Shown in pieces: positions 23,776 to 38,070 of a stretch of 64,000 nt of DNA. Numbering within the stretch: position 1 is the first letter of the stretch; each line of letters opens with the position of its first letter. The notes under the pieces were generated by a model. The model saw only the letters and a program-made list of their open reading frames with translations, did not search any database and was not told the DNA's origin. The stretch lies in contig JAANYP010004416.1 of NCBI GenBank assembly GCA_020465985.1, positions 123,840 to 187,839 of the forward strand, in the 5' to 3' direction. The stretch is from Centrapalus pauciflorus. Its lineage: Eukaryota; Streptophyta; Magnoliopsida; Asterales; Asteraceae. The position numbers and the translations under genes are program-made.

Positions 23776-24837
23776 TGATCGGGTTATAATTTATCATGTT
23801 TATTAAGCGTAAAAGAGTTGTTTTTAATACAAAAGTGTTATAGAATGTGCCGCTATTGAATAAATTCTGTGCTTGTGCAGGTAAACAAAATCCGGTTTAA
23901 AATGGCGTAAAAAGGACAAAAATTCAGAGCCAGGCGCAGAGAGGGGCGCAGCCCTGCGCCCAGACCACGTGCTCAACAGAAGAAATTAATTCACAAAAAT
24001 ACGGATTTTACAGACAGGCGCAGGCCTGCGCCTACGGCTGCGCCCAGCCCATTAAAATATTAGACGGTCGTTTTTAGGGTTTTTCCAGCTTTTCCTATAA
24101 ATACAAAGTCATATCTCAGAGTTTCTCATCGTTTTTTGAAGGAGAAGGCTAAGGAAAAGAACCCTGTTTGAGCGAACACGCGTACGAAGAACACACGAGT
24201 CAAGCTACGGAGATGGATAATCAACTCTTGAATATTGCATCAACTATGTCCGGCTAAGCTCATCATAATCATTCTCGGAGGAAGCACATCGCTAAGTTTT
24301 ATTTTATGAACGATTACTTTAAGTTTGCATGGTTTTTATTATTTATATTTTGATTGTAAACGAATGATTATTATTTTGTGGTTGCGTTTCGCAAGATAGT
24401 TCGTATACATTTTATTATTCGTGCCGAGTTAATTGTTTAATTAAGACGAGTAATCAAACGTGTCACGCGCTATGCCCAAGATCACGTAACGACTTTAATA
24501 ATAATTATAACAAAGATTATGTCTATGTAATCTTCATATCGTTTTTATAAATCAAAAACAAAGCGAGGTGTGGAATCCGGGAATGGTTATCTTCGCACTT
24601 TATTCAATCAAACAATTTTCTTAAGTTTTCTTTTCACAAATCTCGCAAGTAATTAGTTTTATAAATCAAGCAATCACTTTTTACAACCAAATCAATCTTT
24701 CTAAATTAATTATTTTACAACGCTAGTCGCTTAAATACGTGCAATCAACCTCTCGCTCTCTGTGGATACGATCCCTACTTACCCTAGCTTCTAAGGTATT
24801 TAGTGGTATTTTTGACGGGTTAACGACACTCGCATCA
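23776..24837 (+). repeat. 3' LTR of the Athila-like element
   Basis: 1062 bp, nearly identical to the 5' LTR apart from about a dozen base changes and lack of the G-rich insertion. It ends ...CGCATCA, followed by GGAGT. Confidence 0.95.
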
Positions 24838-24842
24838 GGAGT

Positions 24843-25391
24843 GCACATTCATATAAATTTGGCCAAAATCAAGACACGGACATTAAAACGAGGGTCAAGG
24901 GGAGGAGCCTCTGGTGGTTATTGATTTGTTCACTTCATTTACAACATGAAATCTTAACAACTTAGGGCCTTAGGCGCTGTGAAGCTAGTGTTGCTATCTT
25001 AGTAGCCTTTATGTTGTTAAGATAAGGTTGTTGTTAGATAGTGCAATGTTGTTGCTGTGCAGCTTGCTACTGATGTGTGCCTGTAGGCGGCAGTTCAACC
25101 ACTTTTACTCGGTTGAATTTGAAGTTAACCAACTTTATCCACTTTATTTCGTTAGAGAAGTAATATGTATACATACAAACGAATTTTATCGGTTAGAAAC
25201 TAACGCATTTTTAATTTGTGTAATTATCTCATAACAAAATTTGGATACTCAGTTAGGACAAATTGTTGTTATCGAAAGTGAAATACACAATCACAAAAGC
25301 ATGCAAGTCAAATTCCCAAGTTCTTTTCTTTTGTTTCAGTACCCAATTTTTCTAACAGATTCATGGTGGCTAGGGAGAGGACAATTAGAAC
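24843..25391. other. Spacer after the Athila-like element
   Basis: Short unrelated reading frames only. I recognise no gene, RNA or element. Confidence 0.4.
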
Positions 25392-25849
25392 TAGGGGTGT
25401 GCAAAATAACCAAACCTGAATAATCCGCCTGAACCAAATCTTAAACAGGTTAGTTGGGTAAACGTAATAATTTCGGTGTAGGATTCATTTTATTCGGGTA
25501 CCCAAATAACCCGTTTACTTTTTTAAATACTCAATTTTAATTTGAATTAGAATTGTTCAATTTTAGAATTAGAATTGTTTATATATAAAATGTAAAGATC
25601 TAAATATCCAAAGCATTTAACCTGTTTTGCCCAAATTACCCATTTAATTCATTTAAATTACTTTGTAGATGATTTTATTTATTATATCAAAACCGAATAA
25701 CTCGTTTAACCCAAACCGAGTAACTCGATACCCATTTAACGCGAAACCGATTAACACGTCCCTTATTTGGTTTGGGTTCGGCCTGATAACTCACACCTTC
25801 AAACCCGAATAACCTCATACCCATTTAATTCACGCGAATAACACTCCTA
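25392..25849. mobile_element. hAT-like MITE
   Basis: Ends TAGGGGTGTGCAAAATAA... and ...ACACTCCTA form imperfect inverted repeats, and the interior is rich in AACCCGAATAA / GGTTTGGGTTCGG segments. Flanking octamers ATTAGAAC (25384-25391) and ATTGGAAG (25850-25857) match at six of eight positions, as expected for an aged 8-bp hAT duplication. Confidence 0.6.
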
Positions 25850-27114
25850 ATTGGAAGACAACAGCATATTGGATACATCCACAATTCCAATCAGTTGAAA
25901 CATCTACCTGTTTGATTTCCAACTCTGGACATTCCAAGGAGACTTTGATCAAAATTAGGAATAAATGTGTTGTTGATTCTGATATGCAGCAGATTAAAGA
26001 GATAGCCTACAAGCTTATAGACCAGTGGAAAAATGGTAACGTAGGCGAAGCGATAGGCCAGGTCATAACTTTCAAATCATATATTAATTGTTCCATAAAC
26101 AGCCCACAAAAATCTCTTCATGGCTCGGACCCATGACCAATGGCCATAGGTAATCTGCCCATAATTTGGGCTATCCATTGTTTATTTTGAATCGTTTCAA
26201 TTTTGGATGGGTTGGTAATTTCGTGAATTCTGTCAATCGTGTGATATATCTTGAAATGCGAGTTGTGTACACCAAGAAAGAAAGGCAATAGATCTACATC
26301 ACTGTGTTCCAATGTGAGAACCAAATTTTAGGTATCAAGTCCATGAACTATGCAAGGAATCTAATTAATTACCAAGGAAGATATATATTTCATATCTTTC
26401 GCACCCAAATGTGATCAGGTATATTCCTAGGCAAACAAGATTTCCCAAAAAACAAAGATGGAGTAATTCTAAGTCTTTACTCAACCAAACTTTAATGCTA
26501 ATTAAAAATAACTTCCATTAGGCATTCATACAAGTTATAGATTGTATCGATGGAATGTCGCCATATGGTGGATTAGCTAATTATCTCATGCAATCCTAGT
26601 TATTGACGGTGGTGTGAATGGCCATGAGCTGGTTTAGATTATTCAAAGATGTGGATGCTATTGTTATTCAAGATAAGACGTACGGCTACGTTTCTCTAGA
26701 TGGTTTTTTAAGTTCGTTTTAAAACCCTATTCCTAGTTGATCGATGTGAAACAATAGGAGATTCTCTAGTCGAGGACATGCTCCTTCCTAAATAAGTAAT
26801 TAATCAATAGTAGGCTTTTGTACTTGTTTTAATGACATGATCTAGTGTCTTGGGTCATTCACCTTTATGAGTAGCATTCACCATCAAATAGGCTTGACTT
26901 TATTATTATAGGTTTGGAAGAAAAAAACATGGGGAACTTGAAATCCAACAAATCATTTTAGTTGGGATGGAGCATTGGATGTGGATCTAACGAGGACTAG
27001 AACAAGGAATCCTCACTTAGAAAAACATGGACGGGCAACCCTTCATCCCGATCCCAAAGATGATGAAGAACCATTTAATGTTCTCATGTAAAATTACACA
27101 CACACATATATATA
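25850..27114. other. Spacer with one unexplained open segment
   Basis: A 74-codon plus-strand frame at 25912-26136 contains IKEIAYKLIDQWKNG, which faintly resembles the end of the TFIIS N-terminal (LW) helical domain. It is followed by a GT at 26035 and could be an isolated exon or gene fragment. I do not recognise anything else. Confidence 0.25.
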
Positions 27115-27997
27115 GGGTTGAGATCCATGGAGTACCAAATTAGACTAGTGAACCGGAATATCATCATTACATGTTCATTACGATAAAACGTTAAATTTCA
27201 TGCAAAAGTATAATATTCATATGTTCAAAATTGCATTATGATTAACTAGTTCACATCATTTTTATATTCATTACTATACTTTGAAAATGTTTAAACATTT
27301 ACTTTCATGTAAAAGTGCAATATGCACATGTTCATACCTTTGAACATGTCCATAATATTGTTATTTTGCATGAAATGAAACATTTTATCATAATATACAT
27401 GTAAATAATGTGAACTAGTCAATAATAATGTACATTTGAACATATGTATATTGCAATTTTTGCATGAAATTAAACATTTTATCGTCACTACAAAAAAAAT
27501 GTCATTTAGTGACACACGCTTTTAGTTAATTACACAAAAAAAATGTCACTATATCTTACTTTTAGTGACACTTATGAAAAAGTGTAGGTATAGAGCAATC
27601 TTTTACCCACGCTTTTTCCAAATTAGTGACACAAACACATACATTTTTAGTCACTATATATCTATACCCACTCCACTTTTACCCACTCTTTTTGTTGTAA
27701 AAAAAGTGTCACTATAAGTATCAAAATCTTTTACCTACACAACAAAAAGTGTGGGTAAAAGTGGGGTTGGTATAGATATATAATGACTAAAAGTGTATGT
27801 GTTTGTGTCACTAATTTAGAAAAAGTGTGGATAAAAGATTGCTCTATACTTGCACTTTTTCATAAGTGTCACTAAAAGTAAGATATGGTGACACTTTTTT
27901 TGTGTCACTAAATGATATTTTTCTTGTAGTGCGTATTGAACATGTTCATCTAATATGGTACTCTAGTACCCCAGTCTAATGTGGCACCCCATTTATC

Positions 27998-28001
<4 letters not shown>
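27115..28001. mobile_element. TA-flanked hairpin element hosting a CACTA MITE
   Basis: Left end GTTGAGATCCATGGAGTACC and right end (reverse complement ATTCAAGATAAATGGGGTGCC) are diverged inverted repeats. Both continue as ACATTAGACT-like and ACATGTTCA-like sequence. The interior is almost palindromic (repeated TTTCATGCAAAA and ATGTTCAAA). It abuts (CA)n(TA)n on the left and a long (TA)n on the right. Removing 27486-27931 joins the two halves. Confidence 0.65.
27486..27931. mobile_element. CACTA-type MITE (full hairpin)
   Basis: 446 bp starting CACTACAAAAAAAATGTC and ending ATATTTTTCTTGTAGTG, with the two halves pairing nearly end to end. It is flanked by CGT on both sides (27483-27485 and 27932-27934), the 3-bp duplication of CACTA/En-Spm elements. 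The interior repeats AGTGACAC and ACCCAC motifs and has no ORF. Confidence 0.9.
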
Positions 28002-28048
<47 letters not shown>

Positions 28049-28050
<2 letters not shown>

Positions 28051-28254
28051 TGGGTTCAATGGAGAACCTCTATGCATCGAAGAACCTTGGAGAATCATAA
28101 AGCATCGCTAGAAAATCGTAATGCGTCACGTTGAAAGTCGATGCACCATGCGGGAATTTGATGCATCCACGCGGGAATTGTGATGCATTTGTGGTTGTGC
28201 ATTGAGGTTCTTCGATGTTTTTCGATGCATGGAGGTTCTCCATTGCACCCCCTC
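28049..28254. mobile_element. Microsatellite-embedded TIR element, GGTTCAAT family
   Basis: Ends GGGTTCAATGGAGAACCTC and, on the other strand, GGTGCAATGGAGAACCTCC. Inverted pairing continues through ATGCATCGAAGAACC. A (TA)n tract lies immediately left (to 28048) and a short one right (from 28255). The interior has GATGCAT repeats. Confidence 0.75.
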
Positions 28255-28268
28255 TATATATATAATAT

Positions 28269-28642
28269 GGTTCGAGAGAGTATCACTCCTTATCCAGCGC
28301 ACCAGAAGGTGCCACCTTTAAAAAAACTTTTTTTAAATTTTTCTTTTCATAAACATGTTTTAATTAATATTATGAAGATCACATGTAAATTTTACATACA
28401 TTCACATCTTCTGGCTCCTAAAAAGTTATGTGAACGCACACTTACAAAACTTTGTATATATGTGAACTTGCATTTATGTGATCCGTGATTTCATGCACCT
28501 AAAGTGTTCGAATTTGTATGAAATTTATATATCATCTGTGTAATGTTAATTAAAACATGTTCATGAAAAAAATTTTCAAAAAATTACTTTAAGAGTGGTA
28601 CCTTCTGGTGCGCTGCATAATGGGTGGTACTCACTTGAACCT
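28269..28642. mobile_element. TIR element in (TA)n, second terminal type
   Basis: Inverted termini of about 100 bp: GGTTCGAGAGAGTATCAC on the left versus GGTTCAAGTGAGTACCAC on the reverse strand. Both then read CAGCGCACCAGAAGGT and later ACATGTTTTAATTAA. It sits between short and very long TA tracts. No ORF. Confidence 0.75.
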
Positions 28643-28645
28643 AAA

Positions 28646-29993
<1,348 letters not shown>

Positions 29994-30039
29994 TCACTCA
30001 CACATGTATGTATGTATGTATGTATGTTTGTATGTATGT

Positions 30040-30263
30040 AGATCTAGATTTATATGAGAAATCAAATATTTGTAAGAAATGATTAAAATAACATATATGT
30101 TATTTCGTGATTCAACAAAAAGTGTTGAATCAAAGACATAATGATCATTTTGTGTTTAATTATTCAACACATGCTTTTGAATCACAAAATAATATATTGA
30201 TTCAATATATATATTATTTTGATTCTACATTTCTCACAAATATTTGATTTCTCATTGGATCTT
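30040..30263. mobile_element. Palindromic element between TATG and CA microsatellites
   Basis: Left GAGAAATCAAATATTTGT and right ACAAATATTTGATTTCTC are a perfect inverted pair, with AGATC near both outer ends. The interior pairs further (TGATTCAACA versus TTCAACACATG). It is flanked by TATG repeats on the left and a (CA)n(TA)n tract (about 30271-30350) on the right. Confidence 0.6.
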
Positions 30264-30268
30264 AATCA

Positions 30269-30351
<83 letters not shown>

Positions 30352-30354
<3 letters not shown>

Positions 30355-30507
30355 GGTTCAAATTAGAGAGGGGGATTGTGGTGGCGGTGGTGGTCCTTCT
30401 AGCGACCGAAAGGGAGAGGGGAGAGGCGAGATAAAAAAATGATAGATGGAGTCGTGGTGATGGTGGTGTGCACCGCCGTGAGCGGCGGTGGTCCTTCTAG
30501 CGGCCGA

Positions 30508-30573
<66 letters not shown>

Positions 30574-30844
30574 AATAGTGATGGTGGTCTTGCAACCTAG
30601 AGGGAGAGGGGGAGAGGAAAGAGTGTGTGTTTGTGTATGTGTGAATGGTTAAGAGAATGAGGGGGAAAGTGAGGGAAAGTGAGAGTAAGTTATGGAAATG
30701 TAGTTATTATTGATTTTATTTCCGTATATTTAATTTCAATATATTTTGTATTCCTTAAATGTCCTTTGTGCATCATTGATAGATTATTCGATGCACAAAA
30801 GTTTCCCAAGGTTCCTTGGTGCATAAAAGTTCTCAATTGAACCT
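30352..30844. mobile_element. Microsatellite-embedded element, GGTTCAAT family, shortened
   Basis: The right end AGTTCTCAATTGAACCTC followed by (TA)n, and a segment near 30700 (TATGGAAATGTAGTTATT), match the longer copy at 28811-29926. The left end GAAGGTTCAAATTAG is weaker. A (GA)n tract of about 60 bp sits inside at 30511-30571. Confidence 0.6.
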
Positions 30845-30846
<2 letters not shown>

Positions 30847-30940
<94 letters not shown>

Positions 30941-30971
30941 GTGTGTGTGTGTGTGTATGTGTGTGTGTGTG
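30847..30971. repeat. Compound (TA)n(GT)n microsatellite
   Basis: About 46 TA units then an interrupted GT run, between two TIR elements. Confidence 0.95.
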
Positions 30972-31781
30972 TCGATTGGGGTTCAATAGGGAACATTGAT
31001 GCATTGGGATCTACTGAGAATCAAAAATGCATAAATGACAATATTGGAATAGTTAATATAAATCTAAGTTAATTAAGAGATTTAATTTAATTAATTTTAT
31101 TCTCGTTAAATTAGGAAACTAAATCAAATCAACCAACCTTTCATTTATCCCTCACCCTTTCTTTTTCTCAAGGCCGACGGCCGGCCACCACTCCACTGTC
31201 ATCTCTCTCGGCGGACTTACGGCAACCCCTCCCTCATCAACACCGCGGAAACCTCCATCATCTCTCTCTCTAGGCCGGCAGCCACCATTCCTCTCGGACG
31301 CCACCACGGCACCACACCACCGCCCATCGCACCACCATCATCGACCATCAGTGGCGTAGCCAAAATTTCATTCTAGGGTAGGCCAATTATGTTGGTTCAA
31401 ATCGATAAGTATCGAAAAATGTTATACTATAAATTTTGGTTATTATTAATTTGCTCAATAAAAAGTTTTAATTGTTATGAATACAACATTCTTTTTACAT
31501 CTAAAAAATCATTGAATAAACATATAAACAATAAACATTATTACGCAGACTTCACGTCTAATTTATGGTTAAATCAAGTGTAACATTTAGTAAATAAACA
31601 TATTCACATTAATGATATAGAAGATAATCGTAAAAACAAAAAAGAGTAGAAAATAATTCGTAATGAAAATTTGAGAACGTACACATTCCTTAAAATATCT
31701 TATTTGGTATTTGAACCAATGGGAAGTGAACGTAAAATTTAGTTAGAAATATAACGAGTTAAAAATTATTTTGAATGGTTG

Positions 31782-32184
<403 letters not shown>

Positions 32185-32802
32185 ATAGTGTGTGTGTGAG
32201 GGGTGGCCATGGCCCACCCATTGGAAGATGTGGCTACGCCACTGTCGACCATTGCACCACCGTCATACCATCAACAATTCGAGAATGAAGTTTCAAATTT
32301 TGAATGAACGATGAAGATGAACACGATGCATAGCAGCCGGTTCACGATGCATCATGCTTGAAAATGAATACGCTGAAGATGTATCGTGTTTAAAGATGAA
32401 TTCGATGAAGATGCGTCATCATTTTGATGATGCATGATGGTGGGACGAAGATGAAGACGAATATGGCCGAAGATGAGGATGAAAGATTAAAATGCATCAT
32501 GAATTGAAAGATGAACATAGATGCATCGATATCAAATCATCCTTTTTGATTTTGTTTTGATTTTATAATTTTGGAAGTGTATCAATTAATTTTATTTAGC
32601 ACTTATTGTTTACCTAATTGATTGAATATTCAATTAATATAAAGTTAAATTTTATTTGACTAGATATATTATTTTTCCGAAATGCCTCTATGCATACCAT
32701 ATACATGTATCGTGTGATGCATCAATGATTATTTAATCTAAGGGTTGTGGTTGGTTGTTTTTTGGTTCTCGATGCATATGGTTTCTTATAGAACCTGACC
32801 CT

Positions 32803-33036
32803 ATTTAATACAAATTAATAACAATATTTTAAGATTGTATGTATTTTTACACAATAATTTCTATAAACAAATCACATGTATTATATGGTAAATAAATTAG
32901 GAAATGGAATAATGATTAAAAGGTTGATCGAACGTGCCGATGAAAAAAAGAAAAGGAAAGATGATTGATTATTACATTCATATGTCAAACGTATATTACA
33001 GTAACATCGATCATATTTTGTTTTGATCTCAGAAGT
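32803..33036. other. Short spacer
   Basis: AT-rich, no feature recognised; ends with the target duplication GAAGT of the next LTR element. Confidence 0.4.
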
Positions 33037-35035
33037 TGTGACACCCTTGCCACAACAACCACCAATTACAATACACCCAGGATTAATCACCAACATACAA
33101 TAACATAATGATCTGATAACCTAAATTAAGTGCGGAAGCATTAAAAACATAAATAAAGTAGTGCAAAAAGTGTTAAACACCCTACGGTGCTATAAGGTAC
33201 CAAGTCTAAGTCTACACACCCATACATTTATTACAATCATCCAGAATATATTACAACATTGTCCAAATCACAATTACCGATCAAATAGTGCCGAGTCTCC
33301 CAAATCTTCCAAACGACCTAACTAGAAGGTCCAGCAGTAGACTTCCCTTTTCCTGTAAAATAAAAAATCAACAATTGGGGAATAAGCGGATGCTTAGTGA
33401 ATACAGAGATTATGCATTTTATAAATTTTTATGAAGCCCAAGGATAACACAGATGACCAACATCGGATATCCTCTTCGTACACAAAGTACGGACCAGAGC
33501 CGCAGCCCCTTTGAGCTCAAAGCTCGGCATTTAAACATACCATCTGAGACAAACGTACGATCGGGGATGACATACTGCCTACCGGGCCTAGGAGGGATCA
33601 GCTCCAGGTCATATAGCTTAGTAACATCAGAGTAATCGATGCGACCCACCGGTCCATCACTAGATGCACAACAACCGAAAGGACATGCAACAAGTAAGAA
33701 TGTGCATCTAAATCTACGCAAGTTAGTAGAATTGCAAACAATCAATGAAACAACAAGTCTCAGCAGGCAAAGCTTCCATAAAACAAATATAAACATGCGA
33801 AATCTACTGTACTCACAGTGGGTGCGTAATTTATCTTTTAACCGATATTATTTCTCTTCGGGCTTTCAACCGGATCCGCCAAGTACCCCACTGTGGGTTG
33901 AACAACACCACAAGGGACCTGTTAAATTAGTTACAACAATATTTCAAGTCAAAAACCGTTTAAATCCATAAAACCAAGTTTCGTAAATTTTGCAATATTT
34001 TTCCCCATTTCGGATCCATATCCAAATTCGAACCTCAACTAAATTTGAACCCATTTCAAGTTCACACCTTGTCCTTTAAATAACTCTTGGTATTTTAGGT
34101 GTTGTTTATGAGTTTCATTCAAAATACTTGAGTTTAGAGAGTAGATTTCTCATTTTTAGGCATTAAACTCGAATTTCGGGGGTTAAATTCGAATTTCCTT
34201 CGAATTTAATGACTAAATTCGAATTCCTAAGGGTAGATTCGAACCATATTCGAATCTATGGCATTAGATTCGAATCTATGGTTGTAAACTCGAATTCCTG
34301 CTCGAATTTAGTACAAAAATCGAGTTTGTTCTTGCATTTCGACTCTGTTCTTGGCATTTTCGAGTCTGTTCATCCTTATAACTTAAATCCTTCATTCTAA
34401 GGCCTAAAATCATGAATATATCAAGTATTATACCTAGGTTTGATTCTATTACACATATACTATCTCATTCTTGCAAGATTTCAAGCAAAATCGGCTTTAA
34501 ATCGCATAAAAATGACAGATTCGAACTTATGTTTTTCAAAACCGAAACACAAAATCTTAAAAGAGTCGATTCTTACCTTAATCCGTATGAAATCAAAAAT
34601 CCAACCGTAGATTGTTGTTGTACTCCTCGAGATCTTTCCGATGACGTATAAATCTCGATAATCGGCCGGTCGGTTTGCGAGATATCTTAAAGAGAAGTAG
34701 AGAGTGTTTTTCTAGAGAGAGAGTGTAGAGAGAGAGAGCATTTGGAGAATGAAAATGTATTTGGCCTTTTTATTCCCATCTTTCCCATTTTGGACATTTC
34801 ACCCCTCAACTTAACCGGTTCCATAAAATACTGATTTATTCTTAAATTTATCATTACTAACTTTTATAATTCATAATAATCATTTCAAAGTTCTTAAACT
34901 TTTTAATTTTCTTAAAACAACAACTAATTTTTATCTATCCCCAAATACATAATCTTTGCTCATAATTTAACTTATTTATAAATTACATGTCTAAATATTT
35001 CTTAAATCACCGTAATTGAATTCGAGGATGTTACA
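33037..35035 (-). repeat. 3' LTR of the Ty3 element
   Basis: Differs from the other LTR by roughly 20 base changes and a few 1-bp indels by eye (about 1%). It carries a cluster of TTCGAATTT/TTCGAGTTT words at about 34130-34370. Confidence 0.95.
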
Positions 35036-38000
35036 ACATGGGCTCCACCACGCTCAAACTTCGTCCTCGAAGTTTATTTGGATTCGAATACATACTTATA
35101 CTTTTTCAACGTATCGACTTTTTTTCTCCCAAGTATGGTTTACTCCTTTGTGATGCTTCCAACGTATCAATACTATTTTAATCTCTTTGTTCCTTAATTT
35201 CCTTACTTTCATATCCATAATATATTCTGGACTTTCAACATATATTAATCTTTATTGATTTCGAATTCGGTATAATCAGCCTAATCTTCATTACTAGTTG
35301 TGAAGATTTCATAAAGCTTTCCACGTGAAACACCGAGTGTTATTTCGATATTTCCTTAGATAATTCCAAATGAGATAACAGATTCCTAACTTTTCTGTTA
35401 TTCTAAATGAACCAACTCACCTCAGTGCTAAGTTTATCCTTTTTTCAAAACAAGTAGTACACCTCATCGGTGATACTAACAAATATACTACATTGTTTCC
35501 CTCAAAACTGATTGGTTTAGGTGTTTCATCATTATAATTCTTCTTTCATATCACAGACTCAGCAATCAGAGTCCTTTCAATTTCATTCCAACACGTAGGC
35601 ATTCTACATTTCCTCACGTACAAAACTGTAAACAGTGTTTTCTTGATTTTTAACATGATAACTAGTGTTATACGAAAATTCTATCAAAACAATTGATCTT
35701 TTCTGTTGGTACTTAAATCCAGAATGTATGATCTCATTATATATTCCAATGTGAAAATAGTCCATTCATTTTGACCATCTGTCGGGGTTAGTAAGCTATA
35801 CTCATAGCTATATGTGTTCCTAATCCCACTTGTAAAGCAAACCAATAGTTGAAAATGAAACGACTCTTCTAATCAAACATAATCGATTCTAGTGTACCAT
35901 AAAAATAATAACCTTACTCACGCATATCTGTGCAAGTTTTTCCGATCATAACTTTCTCAAGTTGGTATATACATACCAATTTAAATCAGCATGTCTACAA
36001 TTTATTAATCGTAGAAAATTTCTTAAATTTGTAATACCGCGAAATAGCTTCCAAATTCTCAATCCCTCTACTTTTAGCGGAATCCTCCGAGATCTCAACT
36101 CCAGAAATCACATACTACAAAATATAACCTATTGTAATCAAAATTCACGATTTGACATATTCAGCTTTAGACTTACACCAAAATATCATCGATAATTACA
36201 ATTACCGATTCCTCCAACATTGATATACAAATCCATATTCATAATGTCCATAACTAATTACTCGTAGTGCTCATAATTATCCCTGAAAGCCATTTTCAGT
36301 ACATTCCTTCTTCGGACCTCAATTAATCATATCCCATTCGTAGATCAATCTTAGAAAAATAATTAGCTCTCATGCAGCTAATCGAAATAATCATCAATTC
36401 CCGACAGCGGATACTTATAGTCAATTTGTTCAAATCATGTGAATCTATGCACATTCTCATTGTGACATCTTTTGTTTCATAAACACTATCGGGCTCCACA
36501 CGGCAGAGAACTCAATCTACAAAGCCCCTATCTGACAACTTCTGAAGTTGCTTCATCATATCTTACCTTTCAGTAGATGCATACCGATACGAACAACAAG
36601 CTATTGGAGAAACTCCAGGGATCAAGTCAACACAAAATTTCACTTGTCTTTCAAGTGACACATCAGACAAGTCTTCCAGAAACACATATGGAAACATTTG
36701 GGACAACAGGCGCATCGGCCACAGTTTTCTTTTCAGTCTTGGTATCAATAACCTATACCAAACAAAACTCACAACCCTAAGCAATCAGCTTTCGGGACCT
36801 AACAATCATCATTAGACATTGATCCCCACTTCTCCAATACTCATATATACAATTCTCTCGCCCCTCCGGCGTAATTATCTTTATTATTCCTTTATTGCAA
36901 ACTACATGCGTCTCATTACATATACACAACCAATTCATTCCAATTTTCATATCAAATCACCGATCTCTACTGGAATCAAGTCAGGATTGAAGACTACCTC
37001 TTCAATCACTAGAGTACAATCATGATACACGTGATCTACGTTAACTAATGTGTTACTTAACAATTTCAACATCAATCACAACAGACAACTTAGACCAAGG
37101 CATCAACACTTGTTGAGCAAAAGCAGTAGATACAAATAATTGGTCGGCACCAGAATCAAACAGAACTCATGTCTACCTCCGAATCTTTCTTAGATTCTGA
37201 ATCGTAGTACTAGACTTTTCTTTGCTTTACAAGCATAAGTCGTTAGTATCCAAAGTCTCTTTAAACTTTTTATGTTTGATCAAATCTTCATTTCATTAAG
37301 TATTATATCCACCCTTCCAATCGATTATACTTCACATTCATTTCTTACTTTACACTTTGCATTACATATTTCAATTTCTCTTTTAAAATTATCATGTATT
37401 TTCCATGTATTATCATACCCTCGTATGCTTTTCTCTTATAATTTCTAGATTTGTTTTCCTCATATAATATTCATATATATACCAACATTGAATCAGTCTC
37501 TTTGATTTCAACTACATCAAATTCTCATGAACAGTTCGTGTCATACGTTCTCAACCACAACCTTTGTAAGCTTACAATATTCAATACAATGTACCTTACT
37601 GTTTCCTTTTAATACAAGTTGATGTTATTTGTTTTATGATAAACACTACAAGTTGTTATCATTCCCTCAAACATATTACATATGATACTAATACTATTAG
37701 TTCCAATTCTTTTAACCCATCATGGTCAAACTTAAACTTCATTACAACTTCTAAACTCATTCATAAATTTCCAAGAAGTCTATGACATCTTTTCCAATTC
37801 AAAGCTTCCAAGTCCATCTTGGCTATTCATCTACTGCCTATTTATATACTCGAATATTCTCATTCACAAACAGGATTATACTTATATTAGTAATAAAACT
37901 TATATAACTCGATTTCATGTTAACTTCAGCATCATAGAACTTCGATAAAATATTGCATATGGAGTCTTTAAGGTACACCTCTAACTCTATGGATTAACGT

Positions 38001-38070
38001 CCAAAAATTATAACCACGATCTCATCCCTTTGTCAAACCTTTCATTCATAGTTTCATCATGTATTACATG
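35036..38070 (-). pseudogene. Degenerate protease-RT remnant
   Basis: Six-frame fragments on the minus strand align in order to Ty3 pol. FDSGADQLFVS-like protease lies near 37160. The pre-RT segment VFLEDLSDVSLERQVKF...LIPGVSPIACCSYRYA is at 36690-36570. Weaker RT matches (YPLSGIDDYFDQLHESS, AFRDNYEHYE) occur near 36400-36290. Stops and frameshifts occur every few dozen codons. The end near the 3' LTR keeps a trace of the usual 'FEDEV'-type C-end (TTCGAGGACGAAG). RNase H and integrase are not recognisable, so part is deleted. Confidence 0.6.

Larger units (their letters stand above)
15136..24837 (+). mobile_element. Athila-like Ty3/Gypsy LTR retrotransposon, structurally complete
   Basis: Two LTRs (15136-16213 and 23776-24837) with TGAT...ATCA ends, flanked by the 5-bp duplication GGAGT (15131-15135 and 24838-24842). 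The primer site TGGCGCCGTTGCCGGGGA (16219-16236) matches the 3' end of plant tRNA-Asp, typical of Athila/Tat elements. Gag and pol share one frame, interrupted by two TGA codons. About 1.65 kb of non-coding sequence lies between the integrase and the 3' LTR where Athila relatives may carry an env-like ORF. By eye the LTRs differ by about a dozen substitutions plus one 16-bp G-rich insertion, so the insertion is recent. Confidence 0.95.

Noticed and set aside
33453..33971. Open frames inside the Ty3 LTR, repeated at 39483-40001
   Set aside because: Both copies are LTR sequence; identical frames appear because the LTR is duplicated. No protein domain is seen.
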